Source: Comamonadaceae bacterium
GTDB taxonomy: Bacteria > Pseudomonadota > Gammaproteobacteria > Burkholderiales > Burkholderiaceae_C
Direction: 5' to 3'
Length of the DNA: 64,000 nucleotides
Assembly (NCBI GenBank): GCA_947455465.1
Contig: CANGNS010000002.1
Span: 1-64,000, forward strand
Shown here: positions 8,406-18,326 of the stretch, one piece after another
How the letters are laid out: each line of letters starts with the position of its first letter
Position numbering within the stretch: position 1 is the first letter of the stretch
Made by a program: the position numbers and the translations under genes
The notes under the pieces: model-generated
What the model was told of the DNA's origin: nothing
Seen by the model: only the letters and a program-made list of their open reading frames with translations
Databases searched by the model: none

Positions 8406-9410
8406 ATGTGGCGCTTTCTATTCACCCGGCTCAGCCTGGTCGTTCCAACATTTTTTGGCATGACCTTGCTGGCGTTTTTTTTGATTCGCTTAGTTCCAGG
8501 TGACCCCATAGAAACCCTGGCCGGTGAGCGCGGTATTGATGCGGCCCGCCATGCCCAACTGCTGCACGCCTACGGTTTGGACCAACCCCTGCTAACCCAA
8601 TACGGCATCTACATTGCCAAGGTTTTGCACGGCGATTTGGGTAAATCCATCATCACGCAAACGCCTGTGCTGCAGGAGTTTTTGGCTCTGTTCCCCGCAA
8701 CGGTCGAGTTGGCTTTGTGCGCGCTGGCTTTTGCCTTGCTGCTGGGAATTCCAGCGGGCGTGCTAGCGGCTGTCAAACGCAATTCCGTTTATGACCACGG
8801 CCTCATGGGTGCGGCACTGACCGGCTATTCGATGCCTATTTTTTGGTGGGGTCTGCTGCTCATCCTTTTGTTTTCCGTGCAATGGGGGTGGACGCCCGTC
8901 TCGGGGCGAATCGCGGTGGCCTACTTTATCGAGCCACGCACCGGCTTTTTGCTGATCGATAGCGCACTGTCCGATGAAAAAGGCGCTTTTCTATCGGCAC
9001 TCAGCCATTTAGTGCTGCCCACTATCGTGCTGGGCACCAATCCGTTGGCCGTGGTGGCCCGCATGACGCGCTCAGCGATGCTGGAAGTCTTGGGCGAAGA
9101 CTATGTGCGCACTGCGCGGGCCAAAGGTCTGGCGCCCTGGCGGGTCGTCGCCATTCACGCGCTGCGCAATGCCATGGTGCCAGTGGTCACTGTCATTGGT
9201 TTGCAGATTGGCGTTTTATTCACCGGCGCCATCCTGACCGAGACGATTTTTTCATGGCCTGGCGTAGGCAAGTGGTTGATCGAGGCCATCGCGCGGCGCG
9301 ACTACCCGGTACTGCAAGGCGGCATGCTGCTGCTGGGCCTGATTGTGATGGCAGTCAATGTGCTGGTCGACCTCACCTACGGCCTCATCAACCCGCGCAT
9401 CCGCAGCTGA
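8406..9410 (+). CDS. dppB: Dipeptide/oligopeptide ABC transporter permease
   Basis: The 334-residue inner-membrane permease has the DppB/OppB layout: an N-terminal helix (RLSLVVPTFFGMTLLAFFLI), the PGDP motif just after it, and the conserved cytoplasmic coupling loop EDYVRTARAKGL-x(6)-IHALRNAMVPVVT that contacts the ATPase. Length is close to E. coli DppB (339). It is the first gene of a five-gene operon, with dppC starting 7 bases after its stop. The ribosome site is weak (an A-rich tract). The true substrate could be dipeptides, haem or a related peptide; DppA supports dipeptides. Confidence 0.93.
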   Translation: MWRFLFTRLSLVVPTFFGMTLLAFFLIRLVPGDPIETLAGERGIDAARHAQLLHAYGLDQPLLTQYGIYIAKVLHGDLGKSIITQTPVLQEFLALFPATVELALCALAFALLLGIPAGVLAAVKRNSVYDHGLMGAALTGYSMPIFWWGLLLILLFSVQWGWTPVSGRIAVAYFIEPRTGFLLIDSALSDEKGAFLSALSHLVLPTIVLGTNPLAVVARMTRSAMLEVLGEDYVRTARAKGLAPWRVVAIHALRNAMVPVVTVIGLQIGVLFTGAILTETIFSWPGVGKWLIEAIARRDYPVLQGGMLLLGLIVMAVNVLVDLTYGLINPRIRS

Positions 9411-9417
9411 AGCCGCC

Positions 9418-10290
9418 ATGGCCGCATCCGTACCCTCTCCTTTTTCGGCATTTTGGGCAGCCTTTCGCAGTAACCGCGGTGCTTTGCTGGGGCTATGGAC
9501 CGTGCTGGGCATCACGCTCATCGCTGCATTGGCGCCCTGGCTCGCGCCTTATGGACCCACCTTGACAGACAACCAGGTATTCCTGACGCCACCGGCCTGG
9601 CAAAGCGGTGGCACTGCAGCGCATTGGCTGGGAACCGATGCGATCGGCCGTGACATCCTCTCGCGCCTTATGCATGGGGCGCGCCTGTCACTGGCCATTG
9701 GCGTGGCGGTAGTCCTGCTGTCCGTCCTCATTGGCAGCGCGCTCGGCTTGGCGGCAGGCTATGTACGCGGTGTCTTTGACATGCTCATCATGCGCTGTAT
9801 GGACGTGATACTGACCCTGCCCAGCCTGCTGCTTGCCATCGTCATCGTCGCTATTTTGGGGCCGGGGTTGCTCAACGCCATGCTGGCCGTCGCCATCGTC
9901 GTATTGCCCCACTACGTACGTATCACCCGGGCCGCCGTGCTGGCTGAGGCGCAGCGCGACTATGTCACCGCTGCGCGCCTGAGCGGCGCCGGCCATCTGC
10001 GCCTGATGCTGGTCGAGATTCTGCCCAATTGCGCCGCCCCACTCATCGTGCAGGCCTCGCTGGGCCTGTCCACCGCGATATTGGATGCCGCTGCGCTGGG
10101 CTTTTTAGGCCTGGGCGCCCAACCGCCCCTGCCCGAATGGGGCACCATGCTGGCCGACGCGCGCGAATTTGTGCTGCGCGCCTGGTGGGTGGTCACCTTT
10201 CCCGGCCTGGCGATACTCATTACAGTCTTGGCCTTTAATTTATTGGGCGACGGCCTGCGCGACGCGCTGGACCCCAAACTCAAACGCTGA
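9418..10290 (+). CDS. dppC: Dipeptide/oligopeptide ABC transporter permease
   Basis: The second membrane permease, about 290 residues, with the DppC/OppC N-terminal FRSNRGALLGLW segment, GTDAIGRDILSRLMHGAR, and the coupling loop QRDYVTAARLSGA. It should form a heterodimer with DppB. I placed the start at ATG 9418, just after the dppB stop, because the longer frame from 9358 would run back into dppB without family support. Its TGA overlaps the ATG of the next gene. Confidence 0.93.
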   Translation: MAASVPSPFSAFWAAFRSNRGALLGLWTVLGITLIAALAPWLAPYGPTLTDNQVFLTPPAWQSGGTAAHWLGTDAIGRDILSRLMHGARLSLAIGVAVVLLSVLIGSALGLAAGYVRGVFDMLIMRCMDVILTLPSLLLAIVIVAILGPGLLNAMLAVAIVVLPHYVRITRAAVLAEAQRDYVTAARLSGAGHLRLMLVEILPNCAAPLIVQASLGLSTAILDAAALGFLGLGAQPPLPEWGTMLADAREFVLRAWWVVTFPGLAILITVLAFNLLGDGLRDALDPKLKR

Positions 10291-11294
10291 TGCCAGCGAG
10301 CCGCCCCATGCACCATCGCGCCCCCTTGCTCGACATTGCCGACCTCCACGTCGATTTCCCGTCCGACCAGGGCGTGTTGCATGCCATCGATGGGCTCAGC
10401 CTGCAACTGCACGCAGGCGAGGTGCTGGGCATTGTGGGCGAATCGGGCTCGGGCAAAAGCGTTGCCATGATGGCATTGATGGGCTTACTCTCCTTCCCCG
10501 CGCAAATGCGTGCCACCCAGCTGCGCTTTGCCGGCCAGGACCTGATGCACGCCAGCCCGGCACAGCGCCGTGCCCTCACCGGCAAAGACATGGCCATGAT
10601 TTTTCAGGACCCGATGAGCAGCCTGAACCCCAGTTTCACTATCGCCTACCAATTGTGCGAACCCCTGCGCCTGCACCGCGGCATGGATGCCCGTGCAGCA
10701 CGTGCCCACGCCGCTGCGCTGCTGCGCCAGGTGGGCATTGCCGATGCCGATAGCCGCTTGGACGCCTACCCGCATCAGCTCTCGGGCGGGATGTGCCAGC
10801 GCGTGATGATCGCCATGGCTATCGCTTGCCAGCCCCAACTGCTGATTGCTGATGAACCCACTACCGCGCTAGATGTGACGGTGCAGGCGCAGATTTTGGA
10901 TTTACTGGCCCACCTGCAAAGCACGCAAGGCATGGCCATGATTTTGATCAGCCACGACATGGGCGTGGTCAGCCAAGTGGCTCAGCGTGTTGCGGTGATG
11001 TATGCCGGCCAGGTGGTGGAAGTGCAAGAGGCAAACGCCCTCTTTAAGGGGCCAAGACACCCCTACACGCAAGCTTTGCTGCAAGCCATGCCCCAGCGCA
11101 GCCGGGGTGCAGCGCGCCTGGCAACCATCCCCGGCTTGGTGCCCGGCATTGCCGACCGACCCAGCGGTTGCCTATTTGCTCCGCGTTGTGCCTATGCCAC
11201 TGCGACCTGCAGCGCCCCGGCCCCGCTTCACAGCAGCGGCGCATCCCAGGTGCGCTGCCACTTTCCCCTCCACGCCATCGGAGCAAGTGCATGA
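10290..11294 (+). CDS. dppD: Dipeptide ABC transporter ATP-binding protein
   Basis: A cytoplasmic ATPase of 334 residues with Walker A GESGSGKS, the Q-loop [12 protein letters not shown], signature LSGGMCQR, Walker [13 protein letters not shown] and the H-loop ISHDMG. The C-terminus holds the oligopeptide-type extension with cysteines ([14 protein letters not shown]). The start overlaps dppC as TGATG; a second ATG seven codons later is possible. It pairs with DppF to power import. Confidence 0.93.
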   Translation: MPASRPMHHRAPLLDIADLHVDFPSDQGVLHAIDGLSLQLHAGEVLGIVGESGSGKSVAMMALMGLLSFPAQMRATQLRFAGQDLMHASPAQRRALTGKDMAMIFQDPMSSLNPSFTIAYQLCEPLRLHRGMDARAARAHAAALLRQVGIADADSRLDAYPHQLSGGMCQRVMIAMAIACQPQLLIADEPTTALDVTVQAQILDLLAHLQSTQGMAMILISHDMGVVSQVAQRVAVMYAGQVVEVQEANALFKGPRHPYTQALLQAMPQRSRGAARLATIPGLVPGIADRPSGCLFAPRCAYATATCSAPAPLHSSGASQVRCHFPLHAIGASA

Positions 11295-12286
11295 GCACCA
11301 TGCAGCCCACCGAGGTGGTACAGGCCACGGGGCTGAGCCAAACCTTTCGAATCGGGCGCGGACTGCTGCGTGCACCAGCCTTGCTGCGGGCGGTGCACAA
11401 GGTGTCATTTAGCATTTCGGCGGGCAAGACCCTGGCCGTTGTGGGCGAGTCGGGCTGCGGCAAGTCCACGCTGGCGCGCATGGTCGCCTTGGCGCAAGCA
11501 CCCAGCTCGGGCAGTTTGGCGCTTCAAGGCGTGCAAGTGCTTGGCGCCGAAGGACCCACGCTGGCACATGCGCGGCGCTCGGTGCAAATGGTGTTCCAAA
11601 ACCCCTATGGCTCACTCAACCCGCGACAGCGCATCGGGCAAATTTTGGAAGCGCCGCTGCAAATCAATACGCATCTTGCGGCGCCCGATCGGCGCCGTTT
11701 GGTCGCACAGATGCTCGAGCGCGTTGGATTGCGCGCAGAAACGGCCGAGCGCTATCCGCATATGTTCTCCGGCGGTCAGCGCCAACGCATTGCCATTGCG
11801 CGGGCCTTGATGCTCAACCCCGCGCTGGTCGTGGCCGACGAGCCGGTGTCGGCATTGGACGTGTCCATCCAAGCCCAAATTCTCAATCTGCTGCAAGACC
11901 TGCAAGAGGCGCTGGGCCTGGCCTATTTGTTTATCTCGCACGACCTGGGCGTCGTGCGCCACATTGCCGACGAGGTACTGGTCATGTACCTGGGCAACAC
12001 CATGGAGCAAGGCGACAAGAACCGGATTTTCGAGGCCCCGCTACACCCCTACACCCGGGCACTGCTGGCCAGCACGCCAGCCTTGGACAGACCCGCAGGG
12101 CCGCGTCTAACGGGCTTGTTGCACGGTGAAATTCCCTCGCCACTGACGCCACCTGCGGGCTGCGTTTTTGCCAGTCGCTGCCCGCACGCAACAGCGCGTT
12201 GCCAACAAGAACGCCCCCCGCTGGCGCCATTGCATGGTAGGCTGGTTGCCTGCCACGAGGCAGCCACATTGGCAGTCTCCACCTAG
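11291..12286 (+). CDS. dppF: Dipeptide ABC transporter ATP-binding protein
   Basis: The second ATPase, about 331 residues: Walker A GESGCGKST, signature FSGGQRQR, Walker B LVVADEPVSALD, H-loop ISHDLG and the Cys-containing C-terminal extension (CVFASRCPHATARC). I set the start at ATG 11291, which overlaps the dppD stop by 4 bases (ATGA); the frame stays open further upstream inside dppD without family support. Confidence 0.93.
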   Translation: MSTMQPTEVVQATGLSQTFRIGRGLLRAPALLRAVHKVSFSISAGKTLAVVGESGCGKSTLARMVALAQAPSSGSLALQGVQVLGAEGPTLAHARRSVQMVFQNPYGSLNPRQRIGQILEAPLQINTHLAAPDRRRLVAQMLERVGLRAETAERYPHMFSGGQRQRIAIARALMLNPALVVADEPVSALDVSIQAQILNLLQDLQEALGLAYLFISHDLGVVRHIADEVLVMYLGNTMEQGDKNRIFEAPLHPYTRALLASTPALDRPAGPRLTGLLHGEIPSPLTPPAGCVFASRCPHATARCQQERPPLAPLHGRLVACHEAATLAVST

Positions 12287-12326
12287 TTCGCCGGCGACCG
12301 GCATTTTTTCTCAAGGAGTACCCTGT

Positions 12327-13949
12327 ATGCGTCGATTTCTTGTAAACAGCTCCACTGGCCGCAAAACCCGCGTGCTGAGCGCCCTGGCCCTCAGCGCAGC
12401 GCTGGGCCTCGTACCTGCAATGGCCAAAACCCTGGTGTATTGCTCGGAAGGCAGCCCCGAGAATTTTTACCCTGGCATCAACACCACCGGCACCTCTTTT
12501 GACGTCACAGAGCAAATTTATGACGGGCTGGTCAACTTTGAGCGCGGCGGCACCAAGGTCATTCCCGCGTTGGCCGAAAGCTGGACCGTCTCCAAGGACG
12601 GGCTGGAATACCTGTTTCACTTGCGTAAAGGCGTGAAGTGGCAAAACACGAAATACTTCCAACCCACGCGCGACTTCAACGCCGACGACGTGCTCTTCAT
12701 GATCGAGCGCCAGTGGAAGGAAGATAACCCTTACTTCAAAGTCACCAGCCCCAACCACTCCTATTTCAATGACATGGGCATGCCCAAACTGCTCAAGGCG
12801 GTGGAGAAAGTGGACGCCTACACCGTCAAATTCACCCTGAACCGGGCCGAGGCGCCTTTCCTGGCCGACTTGGCCATGCAGTGGGCAGGCATCCAGTCCA
12901 AGGAATACGCCGACGCCATGCTTAAAGCGGGCACGCCCGAGAAAATCGACCAAGAGCCGGTCGGAACCGGACCGTTTGCGCTAGTGCAATACCAAAAGGA
13001 CGCCATCGTGCGCTTCAAGGCGCACCCGGCGTATTGGGCGGGCAAGGCCAAGATTGATGATTTGATCTTCTCCATCACCCCCGATGCCTCGGTGCGCTGG
13101 GCCAAGCTGCAAAAGGCGGAATGCCATGTCATGCCCTACCCCAACCCTGCCGATCTGGACAGCATCCGCAAAGACGCCCAGGTACAGGTGCTGGAGCAAG
13201 CCGGTCTGAACGTCGGCTATTTGGCCTACAACACGACCAAAAAACCTTTTGACGATGTGCGCGTGCGCAAGGCCATCAATATGGCCATCGACAAAGCGGC
13301 AATCATTTCGGCCGTCTATCTCGGCACTGCCGTGGCGGCCGTGAACCCGATCCCGCCAAGCATGTGGGCCTACAACAAGGCCATCAAGGACGACGCATTC
13401 AACCCCGCAGAGGCCAAGAAACTCCTGGCTGCAGCCGGTTACCCCAATGGCTTCACCACCGATTTGTGGGCCATGCCAGTGCAGCGCCCCTACAGCCCCA
13501 ACGCCAAGCGCATTGCCGAACTCATGCAGGCCGACCTGGCCAAAATCGGCGTGACAGCAGAAATCAAAAGCTTTGAATGGGGCGAGTACCGCAAGCGTAT
13601 GCAAGCCGGTGAACATCAGATGGGCATGCTGGGCTGGACCGGAGACAACGGCGATCCAGACAACTTTCTAGATACCTTGCTCGGCTGCGACGCAGCCAAG
13701 ACCAACGGCTCCAACGTCGCCAAATTCTGCTACCAGCCCTACGAAGACGTGGTGAGCAAAGCCAAAGTGGTTACCAACGTGGCCGAGCGGACCAAACTCT
13801 ATGAGCAAGCGCAGCGCATCTTCAAAGAGCAGGCGCCCTGGTTCACCATCGCCCATGCGGTGCAGATCAAGCCCATCCGCAAAGAAGTGCTCGACTTTCG
13901 CCTAAGCCCCTTCGGGCGCCACACTTTCTACGGCGTGGACATGCGCTGA
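12327..13949 (+). CDS. dppA: Periplasmic dipeptide-binding protein
   Basis: The extracytoplasmic solute-binding subunit (family 5), 540 residues. A strong AAGGAG lies 8 bases before ATG 12327. A signal peptide of about 33 residues ends at AMA before KTLVYCSEGSPENFYPG, which closely resembles the mature N-terminus of E. coli DppA. The 40-bp gap after dppF and strong ribosome site suit the higher expression usual for binding proteins. The longer frame from 12168 is an upstream extension inside dppF. Confidence 0.93.
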   Translation: MRRFLVNSSTGRKTRVLSALALSAALGLVPAMAKTLVYCSEGSPENFYPGINTTGTSFDVTEQIYDGLVNFERGGTKVIPALAESWTVSKDGLEYLFHLRKGVKWQNTKYFQPTRDFNADDVLFMIERQWKEDNPYFKVTSPNHSYFNDMGMPKLLKAVEKVDAYTVKFTLNRAEAPFLADLAMQWAGIQSKEYADAMLKAGTPEKIDQEPVGTGPFALVQYQKDAIVRFKAHPAYWAGKAKIDDLIFSITPDASVRWAKLQKAECHVMPYPNPADLDSIRKDAQVQVLEQAGLNVGYLAYNTTKKPFDDVRVRKAINMAIDKAAIISAVYLGTAVAAVNPIPPSMWAYNKAIKDDAFNPAEAKKLLAAAGYPNGFTTDLWAMPVQRPYSPNAKRIAELMQADLAKIGVTAEIKSFEWGEYRKRMQAGEHQMGMLGWTGDNGDPDNFLDTLLGCDAAKTNGSNVAKFCYQPYEDVVSKAKVVTNVAERTKLYEQAQRIFKEQAPWFTIAHAVQIKPIRKEVLDFRLSPFGRHTFYGVDMR

Positions 13950-13958
13950 CCCGAGGGC

Positions 13959-15359
13959 CTAGCCGCGTACCAGGGCATCGGCCATGGCCTGGTACGCGGG
14001 CAGGGTATAAATATCATTGGCAGCGTTGGCGGCCACCGGGTGGGAGGCAAAGCGCGCAATCACCATCTCGGCGCGTGGATCGATATAGATGTTTTGCCCA
14101 TGCACACCCCGCGCCATGATGGCCCTGTTGGCGTTGTGAGAGATCCACCACATATTGCGGTAGCTCCAACCGGGCAAGGTAGGCGGTCCGTTGGCGACGA
14201 AGCGGGCCGGGTCAGCGCCCCGATGCAAGTCCTCCACCACCGCCTGCGCGATGACCTGCTGATCGCCCACGCGCCCGCCCTGGCGCAGCAGCTCTCCCAG
14301 CCGGGCCATATCGCGCACGCTGGCATTGAGGCCACCGCCAACAAACTCCACGCCGCAGCTGTCCACGGTGTAGCAAGCGTCCAGTTCGGCACCCATGGGC
14401 TGCCACAGGCTTTTCGAGACCAGCGCTGAAAAATTGCATCCCGCCACCCGCTGAAGTATCCAACCCAGCACATCCGTATTGACCGTGCGGTAGGTGAACT
14501 CAGCCCCGTGCGTGCCGCGCGCACCTACCGTGGGGAGGTAGGAAAAAAAGTTATCCGGCCCCTGCGCACCGGGCGGCCGGGCCAACATGCCGCCAGCGTA
14601 CATATGGTTCCAAATAGTGGCCTGGGGGTCGGCGTAGTTTTCCGAATAATCGATGCCGGTGGTCATGTCCATCACCTGGCGCACCGTGGCACCCGCAAAT
14701 CCGCTGGCCTGCATTTCGGGAAGGTAGTGCGTGACCAGCACCTGCGGGTCAAGCAAGCCCTGGTGCGCGAACTCAGAGGCCAAGAGCCCCGCCACCGACT
14801 TGGACACCGACATCATCACGTGCAGCGCCTGCGGATGCATGACCCCGTTGTAATGCTCCAGCACCACCCGGCCTTGGTGCAGCACCACGATAGCGTCGGT
14901 ATAGGTGGCGGCCAACATATCGGCCCAACGGAGCGAGGGGCCAACGGTCATGGGCTGGAAGTTGGTTTGCCACAGGGCGGTATTCAGAGCCTGCGTGAAG
15001 GCGGCGCCAGCCTGGCTGGCCCGTGCCACGGTGCGGGTAGGCACCAACTCGCGGGTGTGGGCAAAAGACCAGCGAAATTGCGGAAATCGATAATTGCTGC
15101 CATCGGCAAAGGCGATCCGCTTGTCAGGCGGCACGGGTTGGCCTTGCATCCACCCCATGGCACGAGGATCTGTTTGCTGCGCATCGGCAAACACCTGGCC
15201 GTCCAAGCCTCGGGTCATCACCGGCGTGGGCGACAAGGGCGGGGAGGCATCGTGGGCGGTCATGGAGGTGGTAGCGGTCCTGGGCAACAGCGCCCATATC
15301 CGGCGCAAATAGGCGTCATTGTTGATCTTTTCAGCCGGGCGCGCGATAGCGTAAACCAT
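13959..15359 (-). CDS. Beta-lactamase-fold serine hydrolase, NylB/EstB-like
   Basis: A 466-residue protein with the SxxK motif (SVSK, residues 184-187 from ATG 15359), GIDYSENYADP and FTYRTVNTDVLGW, which match the 6-aminohexanoate-dimer hydrolase (NylB) and class C beta-lactamase-like esterase pattern of Ser, Lys and Tyr. Possible substrates are esters, amides or small peptides. No clear signal peptide is seen. The start is uncertain: ATG 15359 (used here), TTG 15365 or ATG 15263, none with a good ribosome site. It is convergent with dppA and divergent from the TRAP genes; a role with either transporter is only inference. Confidence 0.82.
   Translation of the reverse strand: MVYAIARPAEKINNDAYLRRIWALLPRTATTSMTAHDASPPLSPTPVMTRGLDGQVFADAQQTDPRAMGWMQGQPVPPDKRIAFADGSNYRFPQFRWSFAHTRELVPTRTVARASQAGAAFTQALNTALWQTNFQPMTVGPSLRWADMLAATYTDAIVVLHQGRVVLEHYNGVMHPQALHVMMSVSKSVAGLLASEFAHQGLLDPQVLVTHYLPEMQASGFAGATVRQVMDMTTGIDYSENYADPQATIWNHMYAGGMLARPPGAQGPDNFFSYLPTVGARGTHGAEFTYRTVNTDVLGWILQRVAGCNFSALVSKSLWQPMGAELDACYTVDSCGVEFVGGGLNASVRDMARLGELLRQGGRVGDQQVIAQAVVEDLHRGADPARFVANGPPTLPGWSYRNMWWISHNANRAIMARGVHGQNIYIDPRAEMVIARFASHPVAANAANDIYTLPAYQAMADALVRG
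13963..13999. terminator. 12-bp perfect inverted repeat between convergent genes
   Basis: CCGCGTACCAGG (13963-13974) and CCTGGTACGCGG (13988-13999) form a perfect 12-bp stem with a 13-base loop. It lies 14 bp after the dppA stop and inside the last codons of the serine hydrolase. There is no T-run, so it may stop transcripts or protect 3' ends rather than act as a classical terminator. Confidence 0.45.
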
Positions 15360-15431
15360 TAGCAAGGCGCTTGTTACCCCATGCTATAAACCCCGCTGAG
15401 CTGAACCAAAACCTATAACGGAGACAAAACT

Positions 15432-16451
15432 ATGCGCATTTCCGCCATTTTTTCAGCGGCCCTAACCGCCTTGGGCGCCACGATGGCACCTGGCATCACC
15501 AGTGCCCAGACCGTAGAACTCAAGTTCGCATCCTCTGCCCCGCCGACCTCGCCCTGGGCCAAGCAAATTGACCGGTTTGCTGCGTACATGGACGCCGAAA
15601 CCAAGGGCGGCGTAAAGATTTCACCGTTCTACAACTCCCAACTGGGATCAGAAAACGACGCCATCGCCCAGGTCTCGCGCGGGCGACTGGACATGGGCTC
15701 CTTCACTGCCGCCTCGGTGGCCTTGCAGGTGCCTGAAATCGCTTTGGTGCAATTGCCCTTCTATTTCAACACCGCCGCGCAGCGCGACTGTGTACTGGAC
15801 AACCATGCCCAAAAACCCATGACCGAGGCCTTGGCCAAAAAAGGCCTGCGCTTTTTGCGCTGGGGGGAAGTCGGCGCAGTCCATTTGCCCGGCAAAAAAG
15901 CATTTGTGACACCGGCCGATGTGCGTGGCATCAAAGTGGGCGTGGTCACCAACAAGCTCAATAACGAGTTTTGGAAAACCATGGGCGCCAACCCGGTGCC
16001 CACCGCGATTGCGGAAGTCAGCTCTTCCATGCAAACCGGGCTGATTGACACCTACCCAACGCCTTTTGCGTTTTACGTACCCTCGGGCTTGAACAAAATT
16101 GCACCGACCATGACCAAATTCCCCTTGTGGGACGCGGCCGGCGTGACGCTGATGAATTTGGGTGTGTATGAAAAGCTTTCGCCCGAAGCCAAAGCGGCTT
16201 TGGAGCGTGAAACCGAGAAATACCCCAACAGCCTGTACCGCGCCGAGATTCGCGGCGTGGATGCGGCCCTGACCAATGTCACCAAAGGCGCGGGCGGAAC
16301 CGTCGTGGAAACCACGGCCGAGCAGCGCGCCGAATGGCAAAAAGTGCTAGGCCACTTTTGGACCACGATGGCCAAGGAGATGGGTCCTGAGGGCGAGAGA
16401 TTCTTTGCCGTCCTAGAGGCCGGCAAGAAATCCTGCGAAAACGCCAAGTAA
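15432..16451 (+). CDS. TRAP transporter substrate-binding protein (DctP family)
   Basis: A 339-residue periplasmic binding protein. GGAGA precedes the ATG; the signal peptide ends at TSAQ, and the mature part starts TVELKFASSAPPTSPWAKQI. The family pattern is clear: Gly-rich AQVSRGRLDMG, FYFNTAAQRDC, DVRGIKVGV and EVSSSMQTGLIDTYPTP. The ligand, usually a carboxylate, cannot be read from sequence. It is first in an operon with the two membrane subunits and diverges from the serine hydrolase. Confidence 0.92.
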   Translation: MRISAIFSAALTALGATMAPGITSAQTVELKFASSAPPTSPWAKQIDRFAAYMDAETKGGVKISPFYNSQLGSENDAIAQVSRGRLDMGSFTAASVALQVPEIALVQLPFYFNTAAQRDCVLDNHAQKPMTEALAKKGLRFLRWGEVGAVHLPGKKAFVTPADVRGIKVGVVTNKLNNEFWKTMGANPVPTAIAEVSSSMQTGLIDTYPTPFAFYVPSGLNKIAPTMTKFPLWDAAGVTLMNLGVYEKLSPEAKAALERETEKYPNSLYRAEIRGVDAALTNVTKGAGGTVVETTAEQRAEWQKVLGHFWTTMAKEMGPEGERFFAVLEAGKKSCENAK

Positions 16452-16465
16452 AGGCGGCTTCTTAC

Positions 16466-17017
16466 ATGACGAAAAGCGCACCCGCTTTTGCCGTGCGGCT
16501 GCTGCAGCTTTGGCATCGCGCCGAATGCTGGCTGGCGGTATTGGCCTTTTTCTTTATCGCACTGGTACTTTGCATTGACGTGGTGGGGCGGGAGTTTTAT
16601 GGCCCCGCCATGAACGCCATGGGCTTTACGGTGGGCAGCACCGGCCTATTTGGTTCGCAAAAGCTGGCCATTTTTGCGCTGGTGATAGGCTCGTTTTGTG
16701 GCGTGGGCATTGCTACAGCGACCGGCGTGCACCTGGTACCGCGTTTGGCATTTGGCTGGTTCCCGCAAGCCTGGGGCGGTGCCATCGACCGACTGGCCGA
16801 CCTGTTTTCCGGACTCTTCTTATTAGGGGTGGCCTGGTACGGCGTGGTGTTTGTGCTGGCCTCCAAGCAGTCGCAGGTACTGGCGCCGGTCATCAATGTG
16901 TCGGCCTGGCCGATACAGATGGTGATCCCGCTGGGGTTTGCCTCGGCGGCGGTGCGCTATTTCTTCTTCGCACGCTGGCCTGATCTGCGGCCCGAACCCC
17001 CGGAGTACCAGGAATGA
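16466..17017 (+). CDS. TRAP transporter small permease (DctQ family)
   Basis: The 183-residue membrane protein has four predicted helices, with WHRAECWLAVLAFFFIALVLCIDVVGREF at its start (conserved R-E pair after helix 1). It is the small subunit that pairs with the large permease. It sits 14 bases after the binding protein gene, and its stop overlaps the next start by 4 bases. Confidence 0.9.
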   Translation: MTKSAPAFAVRLLQLWHRAECWLAVLAFFFIALVLCIDVVGREFYGPAMNAMGFTVGSTGLFGSQKLAIFALVIGSFCGVGIATATGVHLVPRLAFGWFPQAWGGAIDRLADLFSGLFLLGVAWYGVVFVLASKQSQVLAPVINVSAWPIQMVIPLGFASAAVRYFFFARWPDLRPEPPEYQE

Positions 17018-18279
17018 ACGGCATGCTGCTCTTGGTCGGCACCGTCGTGCTCCTGCTGGCCCTGCGCCAGTCGTTACTGGTCATTTTGCTCGGTGCTGCG
17101 GCCGTCGTGCATTTGGTTTGGGGTCGCGGGCAGTTGGACTACATCATTGAGGACATGTGGATTTCGCTGGACAAAGAGCTGATTTTGTCCATCCCCATGT
17201 TTGTGCTGTGCGGCGGCGTGATGACACGCGGCACCACGGCGCGCCGCCTGATAGATATTGCCGCTGCGCTAACCCGGCACTTACCGGGCGGTTTGGCGGT
17301 GGCCTGCGTGCTCAGTTGCGGGGTGTTTGCAGCTATTTCGGGCTCGTCCATCGTCACCATGCTGGCCATTGGTACGGTGATGTACCCGGCCATGAAAGAG
17401 GCCAACTACCCCACCCGCTTTTCGCTGGGGCTGATCATGGCTGGAGGCACACTGGGCATCATCATTCCGCCTTCCATCCCGCTGATTTTGTACGGCTTGG
17501 TGACCGAAACATCGATCACTGATTTGTTTATCGGCGGCGTCGGTCCAGGCCTCCTCTTGCTGGCGGTGTTTGCGCTTTACGCCATGTGGATCAACCGCAA
17601 TATGGCCACCTTGCCCTTTAGCTGGCCGATTTTGCGCCAGGCGCTGCGCGACGGTATTTGGGCGATGATGATGCCGGCTATTTTGCTGGGCGGCATTTAC
17701 AGCGGCTATTTTTCAGCCATCGAGGCGGCGGCCGTCTCCTTGATCTATGCGCTGTTTATCGAAATTTACATCCACAAGGAGATGAAGTTCGCCCAGGTGT
17801 ATGACGTCGTGCTGGACGCCTCCAAGCTTGGCGGGACGCTGTTCCCCTTGCTGGCGGTGGCCCTGAGCCTCAATCTGGTACTCACCGAACACCGCGTACC
17901 GGCCATGGCAGTGCAGATTGTGCAGGGCTACATCAGCAGTCCGCTGGCGTTTATGCTGCTGTGCAACGGACTTTTGCTCATTGTGGGCTGTCTGATGACC
18001 TCGGGCGAGGCCATTCTGATTTTTGCACCCTTGCTGGCACCTTTGGCTTTGTCCTACGGCTATGACAAAGTGCTTTTCGGCATCATCATGATCGTCAACC
18101 TCGAGATCGGATTTTTAACGCCGCCGGTGGGTCTCAACCTGTTGGTGGCCATGTCCACTTTTAAACAAAAATTTGGCGAACTGATCATTGCCGCAGCGCC
18201 CTTTGTGGTGCTGATGCTGGGCTGCTTGGCCGTCGTGGCTTGGCAGCCGTGGATTGCCATGGCCCTGGTCGGGCACTAA
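17014..18279 (+). CDS. TRAP transporter large permease (DctM family)
   Basis: The 421-residue transport subunit has about 12 hydrophobic segments. Family marks include PMFVLCGGVMTRG, SGSSIVTMLAIG, GLIMAGGTLGIIIPPSIPLI and NLEIGFLTPPVGLNL. It drives Na+ or H+ coupled uptake with the small permease. The ATG overlaps the small permease stop (ATGA). A hairpin follows 21 bases after its stop. Confidence 0.93.
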   Translation: MNGMLLLVGTVVLLLALRQSLLVILLGAAAVVHLVWGRGQLDYIIEDMWISLDKELILSIPMFVLCGGVMTRGTTARRLIDIAAALTRHLPGGLAVACVLSCGVFAAISGSSIVTMLAIGTVMYPAMKEANYPTRFSLGLIMAGGTLGIIIPPSIPLILYGLVTETSITDLFIGGVGPGLLLLAVFALYAMWINRNMATLPFSWPILRQALRDGIWAMMMPAILLGGIYSGYFSAIEAAAVSLIYALFIEIYIHKEMKFAQVYDVVLDASKLGGTLFPLLAVALSLNLVLTEHRVPAMAVQIVQGYISSPLAFMLLCNGLLLIVGCLMTSGEAILIFAPLLAPLALSYGYDKVLFGIIMIVNLEIGFLTPPVGLNLLVAMSTFKQKFGELIIAAAPFVVLMLGCLAVVAWQPWIAMALVGH

Positions 18280-18300
18280 AGCGGCCACTGACAGCGCGAT

Positions 18301-18326
18301 CCGGCTTATTGCCCGTAATAAGCCGG
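18301..18326. terminator. Bidirectional hairpin between convergent genes
   Basis: CCGGCTTATT (18301-18310) and AATAAGCCGG (18317-18326) form a perfect 10-bp stem with a 6-base loop. The amidohydrolase stop codon is inside the stem. Position between two converging genes suggests shared transcription termination; T-runs are weak. Confidence 0.55.
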
